NCBI GenBank assembly: GCA_004292515.1
Contig: RDXB01000035.1
Coordinates: 1 to 64,000 of the forward strand
Reading direction: 5' to 3'
Length of the DNA: 64,000 bases
Origin: Oscillatoriales cyanobacterium
GTDB taxonomy: Bacteria > Cyanobacteriota > Cyanobacteriia > CACIAM-69d
How positions within the stretch are numbered: the first letter of the stretch is position 1; every line of letters starts with the position of its first letter. Below are positions 59,385-64,000 of the stretch, one piece after another. The notes below the pieces were generated by a model. It worked only from the letters and a program-made list of their open reading frames with translations, made no database searches and was not told where the DNA came from. The translations under genes were made by a program, and so were the position numbers.

Positions 59385-59574
59385 CTTTGTGTTTTAGTAA
59401 TTTGTGTTTTAGTAATCAGTCAGAAAATGGATTAAGCAGATATCACAGATATCAAAGCCTGATTTAAAACCTGATCCAAAGAAACTGCTCTAAAAAGTAT
59501 TTTTCATCGGAGTGATTGGAGGGGCAGTTTAGAACCTACCCCTACCTACTAGCGCAACTGCTTGAATTTACTGG
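59385..59574. other. Intergenic left of repeat R3
   Basis: This AT-rich stretch shows no gene. The promoter of the S33 peptidase gene should lie here on the minus strand. Right of the repeat (59679-59823) is an inverted pair atgaacc/ggttcat (59786-59811) just past the aminotransferase stop, without a T-run. Confidence 0.4.
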
Positions 59575-59678
59575 GTCAAAGTCGCAAAGTCAGTCGTGGT
59601 AACAAGGGGCTTAAGCCCCTTGCTGCCTAACGATCTGGGGATGGCAACAGTCATTTGAATTGACCTATCAAAATAAGC
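59575..59678 (-). repeat. Dispersed repeat family R3, copy 2
   Basis: Read on the minus strand it matches 27901-28005: gcttattttgataggtca, then gatcgttaggcag, then the 20-bp palindrome (59603-59622) and gttaccacgactgac. Confidence 0.8.
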
Positions 59679-59823
59679 GTGCCGCGCTACTACAACCTTC
59701 GCCACAAACGGTTAACCCAACGGTTGTAGCGTGACTCGAACAACTGAACGATTAACTCAGGAATGAATTAACCAATCCAACGACCCATGAACCGATCAAT
59801 TAACTGGTTCATGAACTAATCGA

Positions 59824-60969
59824 TTAACCGATCAAGTGCTTGGCCGCTGCGGCAACCCCAGCGCCAGAGGTCACGTCAGCGCCCAGCTCGATCAAGGTGG
59901 CTTCCAAAGCCGCGATCGCCGTCAGCACATCGCGATCACTCACAAAGCCCAAGTGACCGATGCGGAAGATCTTGCCCTTCAGCGCATCTTGACCACCGGC
60001 CAAAGCGATGTCGTATTTCTTACGCATCACCGATCGCACCTGTTCGGCATCCACAGACTGGGGCATCACCGCCGTGATCGCCGGACTAGCACAATCATCA
60101 GGTGCATAGAGCGACAGATTCATAGCCGCAATCGCCGCCCGCGTCGCTGCCCGCAACCGAGCATGGCGCGCAAAGATGTTGTCCAGTCCTTCTTTCTTCA
60201 TCAACCGCAAAGCTTCTTGCAGCGCGTAGAACAGGTTTACCGGCGGTGTAAAAGGCGTACTGTTCTTGGCAGCATCCTTGCGATATTTGCCCAGATCCAA
60301 ATAGTACTTCGGCAAAGTTGCAGTCTTGTAGGCATCCCAAGCCTTGGGGCTAACAGCCACAAAGCCCAGACCGGGCGGAATCATGTAGCCCTTTTGGGAA
60401 CCGGAAGCCACCACATCCAAACCCAACTCATCGATCGGGACACTGGTTGCGCCCAAACTAGTGACGGCATCCACCATCATCAGCGCACCGTGGGCCTTCA
60501 CATGGCTGTTGATGGCTGGTAGGTCATTGATCACCCCAGTAGAGGTTTCGCTGTGGGTGATGATCACCGCCTTGATGCTCTTGTCGGTGTCGGCACTCAG
60601 GCGATCGGCAAAGGCTTGTGGATCGAGGGGTTTGCCCCAATCAGCCGTCAGGGTTTCGACCGTCAGACCATAGGCTTCAGCCACTTCGGCCCACCGTTCG
60701 CCAAATTTACCGTTGGTTCCCACCAACACGCGATCGCCCGCGCTCAGGAAGTTGATGATGCCGGCTTCCATTGCCCCCGTGCCGCTCGAAGCCAAGACCA
60801 GCACATCATTTTGGGTTTGGTGCAGCCACTTCAAGTTTTCGGTAACTTCAGCCATGATCTTGCCGAAATCACCGCTTCGGTGGCCGATCGGGTGCTTGGC
60901 CTGAGCCAACAACACGGGTTCTGGAACCGGGGTGGGCCCCGGAATCATCAGCATCAATTTGTTATCCAT
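59824..60969 (-). CDS. Serine/alanine--glyoxylate aminotransferase
   Basis: The PLP aminotransferase converts photorespiratory glyoxylate to glycine. The 381-residue protein starts MDNKLMLMIPGPTPVPEPVL. It has SSGTGAMEAG (61-70), the PLP-contacting Asp167 (MMVDAVTSLG), the PLP lysine Lys193 (VASGSQKGYMIPPGLGFVAVS) and RIGHLGF near the C-terminus. The same family was once annotated in cyanobacteria as soluble hydrogenase small subunit, a historical misnomer. The amino donor (serine or alanine) cannot be read from the sequence. Confidence 0.94.
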   Translation of the reverse strand: MDNKLMLMIPGPTPVPEPVLLAQAKHPIGHRSGDFGKIMAEVTENLKWLHQTQNDVLVLASSGTGAMEAGIINFLSAGDRVLVGTNGKFGERWAEVAEAYGLTVETLTADWGKPLDPQAFADRLSADTDKSIKAVIITHSETSTGVINDLPAINSHVKAHGALMMVDAVTSLGATSVPIDELGLDVVASGSQKGYMIPPGLGFVAVSPKAWDAYKTATLPKYYLDLGKYRKDAAKNSTPFTPPVNLFYALQEALRLMKKEGLDNIFARHARLRAATRAAIAAMNLSLYAPDDCASPAITAVMPQSVDAEQVRSVMRKKYDIALAGGQDALKGKIFRIGHLGFVSDRDVLTAIAALEATLIELGADVTSGAGVAAAAKHLIG

Positions 60970-61230
60970 CAGCAGATTTTGTTTGCTTCAGAGGAGGGGT
61001 GATCAGGGGGGGCTGCCTTGCAACGCAGCCCACATCCTAGGAGGAGGCGATCGCACAGACCGCCCAGATCGCGGGTCGAACAATGAAGTGAATTGTTGAT
61101 CCACGCGAGAGACCCTTAGTGTAGAGCCGCAGTGGAAGTTTTCGATCGACTCCTGGGGTTCAAGTCAGCTTTCCGTTAGCTTTTGGTGTGGTTGCCCCCC
61201 AACCCAATCCTCAAAACCAAGCCAAGGCAG

Positions 61231-61267
61231 CCCAAAAATAGAGAGGGGTCTGACAACGCCAGACCCC
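61231..61267 (-). terminator. Terminator downstream of psbM
   Basis: On the minus strand a perfect 8-bp stem ggggtctg/cagacccc with a 7-base loop is followed by tctctattttt. It lies about 190 bases after the psbM stop. No gene is visible in those 190 bases. An 82-codon frame there reads straight through the hairpin. Confidence 0.85.
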
Positions 61268-61458
61268 GATCTGAAACAGATTTTAAAAAGTTTTCCGTCA
61301 TAAATTGCTGGGCAGCAATGCGCTCCAACCCCAGCCCTTTACGTCCTGCTGGATCAATCGCGATCGCAACGAGTGCTTTCGAGATTACAGCGATCGGGAC
61401 AAGCCACTCAGTCAACCCACGCAACAGACTAGCAACCCAGCCTTCGCCAGATCCTCGA

Positions 61459-61569
61459 CTAACCGTTGTTTTCGCGGCTAGCGGTTTGGATATAGAGAAT
61501 CAACAAAAATGCAGCCGGAATGGCCACAAACAGAATGCTGGCAATGAAGCCAAGATCATTAACTTGCAT
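61459..61569 (-). CDS. psbM: Photosystem II reaction-centre protein M
   Basis: The 36-residue protein has a single thylakoid membrane span: [18 protein letters not shown], then [18 protein letters not shown]. It matches PsbM, which sits at the monomer-monomer interface of the photosystem II dimer. The N-terminal [14 protein letters not shown] and the LLILYIQT end are diagnostic. A ribosome site agagg lies 11 bases before the ATG. It stands alone with its own terminator, so it is probably monocistronic. Confidence 0.95.
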   Translation of the reverse strand: MQVNDLGFIASILFVAIPAAFLLILYIQTASRENNG

Positions 61570-61947
61570 GGAGCTTTGCCTCTAAGTGTCTTTAACAGGT
61601 CTGCCGTTGTTGAACTCACGGGGGAGTGCTTGACCAATGAAACACCCTCAGCATAGCCGGACTCACCCCTAGGGATGTAGCTATGGGCTAGATTGTCGCA
61701 TCTGTCACCGCCAAGGCCTGAGCAACAGACCTCTGGGCAGCGTCGCGACTGGCCAGGGTTCATGGGACGGGCACTGAGATTTTAACAAATCCCTGCGCTT
61801 CTCCACTTGCTGGGAGCCAATCAGCCGCGATCGCAGGCTGTCCTTCAGAATCCCAGCACCCTCACTCTGGCCGCTTATTTCCACAACCCTGAGTTTTGAT
61901 CATCTTCAATTAGGACAATTCCCAAGCTCGACCCATCGGCTATTGGG

Positions 61948-61995
61948 TTGCCACCGTGATTGCCACCGTGATTGCCACCGTGATTGCCACCGTGA
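61948..61995. repeat. 12-bp tandem repeat, four perfect copies
   Basis: The unit ttgccaccgtga is repeated four times without change. Confidence 0.9.
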
Positions 61996-62280
61996 TTGGC
62001 TCTCATCTGATTTTGATTTGATTGGAACCGTGGTTGGCTCTCATCTGATTCTGATTTGAGACTTGACTTGATCGAATGGCGATTTGATCGAATGGCGATC
62101 GCGTGCTAGCACGATCGCGATCTGAATCGATCACAGACACCATCACCTGCGCCGTTGGCCGTCGCTGCTCTACCCAGAGGAGCCAACGTTTGGCGCGTTT
62201 AGCGGTAACATCCTGAGGATTCTCATGAATGACCGGCAATCTCCCGTATTGATCAGCCGGATGCTGATCAATCAGTGCAG

Positions 62281-62365
62281 TAGCCTGTAGGGTAGGCAAT
62301 GCCCACCGACGAACAGTTTCATAGCATCTGCGGTCTGATGTACCAATCGTTTGAGGTAAAGGCTG
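62281..62365 (-). repeat. Dispersed repeat family R2, copy 3
   Basis: On the minus strand it matches 21241 and 31708: cagcctttacctca, ttggtacatcaga, tatgaaactgtt, and the hairpin ggtgggcattgcctacc with one arm changed. Confidence 0.8.
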
Positions 62366-62807
62366 TAAGTCGGATGCCGATCAACCAGCGCGACCAGATC
62401 ACCCAGTCAAACCCGGTGATCAGTCAAACCCGGTGATATCGATCTGCCCAAGTTCGGTCAATCCCGATTAATCCCGATTAATTGAGAGAAATCACCATCC
62501 CTCCAAAATCCATCCAACCTGGATTTGAGCCGATTCCCATCCAGCCTCATCCATTCAGCGGACTAGCCCAATCCCCAGGTGCGATCGCGGCTCTTGAATG
62601 TGGAGTTGGATAACACCTGCGACGCAAAACTTAATTCCGCTGCGCCCTAGCACATTGTCGAATGACAAGCAAATTGCTAGAACTTTGGGGGATTTGTATG
62701 GCTTGTGACCAAACAGCGATGCTGTGGGGCGCGATCGCGGTGCAACTGTGCAGCCCGGATGTCTACATGTCTACTTTTTGACCAACCGCGCTCACTCACG
62801 AGTTTTG

Positions 62808-63221
62808 ATGAACGCTTTCCAGCCCCAACCTCGCCCTACGCCGCCGCCCACCCGCCGGCCCCGGCTGCGGCCCAAACGGATTCCGCAGTCTGCGTCCCAT
62901 CGGGCGATCGTCCTGGAAAGCCTGTTTAAGCTCTCGGTCAACAGCTTGCTGACCCTGGTGGCGATCGCGGCGATCGTCCAGTGGATGCCGTTATATTTCA
63001 CACGCCAGTCGGAATTGCGCCAACTCCAGGCCCAAGTGCGCCTCGTGGAAACCCGCGTGCAGCGATTGAAAGCCGATATGGCTATCCACTTCGATCCGGC
63101 GCGGACTCAGGCCACCGTAGAGTCGGAAACAGGCCGAGTCCCCGTGCGACAACGACCCATCCGCTGGCAAACCGATCGCCCGATCGCCCCCGAAGCGGAT
63201 GAGGATGACGGGTTACCCTAG
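62808..63221 (+). CDS. Small membrane coiled-coil protein (FtsB/FtsL-like layout)
   Basis: The 137-residue protein has a basic, Pro-rich cytoplasmic N-terminus (MNAFQPQPRPTPPPTRRPRLRPKR), one membrane span at about 38-60 (LFKLSVNSLLTLVAIAAIVQWMPLYF), a coiled coil at about 64-88 (RQSELRQLQAQVRLVETRVQRLKAD) and an acidic tail. The layout resembles divisome proteins FtsL and FtsB, but no sequence signature proves it. The reading frame extends 28 codons upstream without conservation. tRNA-Gln follows 116 bases downstream. Confidence 0.75.
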   Translation: MNAFQPQPRPTPPPTRRPRLRPKRIPQSASHRAIVLESLFKLSVNSLLTLVAIAAIVQWMPLYFTRQSELRQLQAQVRLVETRVQRLKADMAIHFDPARTQATVESETGRVPVRQRPIRWQTDRPIAPEADEDDGLP

Positions 63222-63337
63222 CCTCCTGCCGGATCAATACGATCAATACGAACTAGATTTGGGTTGTCCAAAAAATCCTGCAAAATGGCTTGACCCTTTC
63301 GAGAAGTTGTTGTTAATATACTCAAGCCTTCAATCAA

Positions 63338-63409
63338 TGGGGCGTCGCCAAGCGGTAAGGCAGCGGGTTTTGGTCCCGCCATTCCTAGGTTCGAATCCTA
63401 GCGCCCCAG
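63338..63409 (+). tRNA. trnQ-UUG: tRNA-Gln (anticodon UUG)
   Basis: The 72-base tRNA begins TGGGGCGTCGCCAAGCGG. The acceptor stem pairs TGGGGCG with CGCCCCA, with G as discriminator. The anticodon loop TTTTGGT reads UUG. The T-loop is GTTCGAATC. CCA is not encoded. Confidence 0.97.
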
Positions 63410-63790
63410 TTTTTCAGCTTATCCAAGCATCGTTTCCAACCTAAATAACTAGACTCGTTCTTGGGCTAACCTGAGGGCGCGCCCGAGGGGTATTTTTTAG
63501 CACAGGCCAAGTACCAGTCATCATGAGGGTAAGGGGCTGAGATCCCTTATCTACGTCGATCGATAGGGCGTATGAAGCGTCGATTCTGGCTGCTCAGATA
63601 TCCTCTAAATTGGCGAGAGCCACTGCTGAATTACACATTCAAATAGCCCCGGTCTGCTCCCAATGGGGATGGTCTTGGGCTAACCAACGATGCAATTGGG
63701 CCCCTTAGCTATTAACTTGGTACAGCAAGTGGTGAAGCCTAATTGATTTAACCCAACTATCGCGGAGCATCTCTCCGGGAGCATCCTATT
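63410..63790. other. Intergenic after tRNA-Gln
   Basis: I see no gene. A GC palindrome, gggcgcgccc (63475-63484), followed by gaggggtatttttt, could terminate the tRNA transcript. A later hairpin, aagggg...cccctt-like at 63531-63549, contains ctgaga but lacks the rest of a TPP riboswitch. The right end has gggag 8 bases before the next start. Confidence 0.35.
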
Positions 63791-64000
63791 GTGGCCACTT
63801 GGCAATGTATTAAAGGTTGTGGAGCTTGCTGCCACCTTGACCCTACAAAACGTCCCGATCTCGAAGATTATTTAGACCCCGAAGATTTGCTGCTATACCT
63901 GAGTTTGGTTGGCGAAGATGGCTGGTGTCGGCACTACGACCACACCAACCGCGACTGCACAATCTATGACGATCGCCCCTGGTTTTGTCGGGTGCAAGCT
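63791..64000 (+). CDS. YkgJ-family cysteine-cluster protein (5' part)
   Basis: The first 70 codons run off the window edge. The frame starts at GTG and reads MATWQCIKGCGACCHLDPTKRP, then DDRPWFCRVQA. The pattern CxxGCGACC...C...C...FCR fits the YkgJ (UPF0153) family, small cytoplasmic proteins thought to bind zinc or an iron-sulfur cluster. Ribosome site gggag lies upstream. Cyanobacterial members are usually about 110-130 residues, so roughly half is present. Function unknown. Confidence 0.85.
   Translation, partial: MATWQCIKGCGACCHLDPTKRPDLEDYLDPEDLLLYLSLVGEDGWCRHYDHTNRDCTIYDDRPWFCRVQA

Larger units (their letters stand above)
61570..62807. other. Long gene-poor stretch with repeats
   Basis: The 1.2-kb region upstream of psbM (minus) and the small coiled-coil gene (plus) has no secure gene. 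It holds a 12-bp tandem repeat, repeat R2 and small duplications (gtcaaacccggtgat twice near 62405-62436; ggctctcatctgatt twice near 61997-62051). A minus frame at 62003-62299 contains a plausible stretch, VTAKRAKRWLLWVEQRRPTA, but its N-terminus is made from the repeat. Confidence 0.5.

Noticed and set aside
61176-61424. 82-codon minus-strand frame downstream of psbM
   Set aside because: It runs through the strong terminator hairpin and its T-run, and shows no conservation.
61948-61995. CRISPR-like repeat
   Set aside because: Units are contiguous 12-mers without spacers. No repeat-spacer array or cas gene is visible anywhere in the window.
63527-63560. Possible TPP riboswitch (ctgaga within a hairpin)
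   Set aside because: The second conserved half of the motif is absent and the downstream gene is not a thiamine gene.

Overview
The window is a chromosomal segment of a cyanobacterium. Four things point there: the very frequent HIP1 octamer GCGATCGC, a photosystem II subunit gene (psbM, only 36 codons), ycf39 (a photosystem II assembly factor), and a Calvin-cycle type GAPDH (gap2). Many intergenic regions carry short tandem repeats and small palindromic elements, as is common in filamentous cyanobacteria. I cannot name the genus from the sequence alone.

Layout. 0-4 kb: a secreted protein, hisB, fabI and a GNAT acetyltransferase, all on the minus strand. 4-11.5 kb: sucC, an unknown gene, then pilC, pilT and pilB, the type IV pilus motor block, read right to left. 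12.4-18.6 kb: grpE, dnaK, dnaJ, a TusA-like sulfur-carrier gene and rsgA on the plus strand, tightly packed from dnaJ onward. 18.7-26 kb: a membrane adenylate cyclase with a collagen-like insert, a Uma2 nuclease-fold protein, a glycosyltransferase, murB and murC. 26.7-34 kb: gap2, nadK, ycf39, a zinc-type SmtB/ZiaR regulator, an ABC ATPase, a TPR protein and ssb. 34-46 kb: a NagX-like membrane acyltransferase, DUF362, tRNA-Asp, carB, SPOR-like and TPR proteins, a conserved membrane protein and dapB. 46.7-57 kb: a response-regulator adenylate cyclase, bioF, gyrB, an apparently acquired RTX protein in a repeat-rich pocket, and alaS. 57-64 kb: a secreted S33 peptidase, the photorespiratory serine-glyoxylate aminotransferase, psbM, a small coiled-coil membrane protein, tRNA-Gln and the start of a YkgJ-type cysteine-cluster protein.

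Most genes are housekeeping. Three functional groups are visible: the DnaK chaperone system (grpE, dnaK, dnaJ) followed by a sulfur carrier and a ribosome-assembly GTPase; the pilus motor set; and cell-wall precursor synthesis (murB, murC, with dapB further away). Two class III cyclases of adenylate-cyclase type suggest cAMP signalling, which in cyanobacteria is often tied to pilus motility.

The novelty lies mainly between the genes. A 91-bp miniature element occurs in three copies, each with a perfect 8-bp target duplication. Right-end remnants that look like IS200/IS605 (tnpB 3' end) sit co-oriented upstream of fabI, grpE and gap2. A 105-bp duplication of the alaS 3' end brackets the RTX gene. 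A 13-bp tandem repeat across the start of the DUF362 gene puts ATG codons in all three frames. At least three further dispersed palindromic repeat families are present. I see no CRISPR array, no rRNA and no intact transposase.
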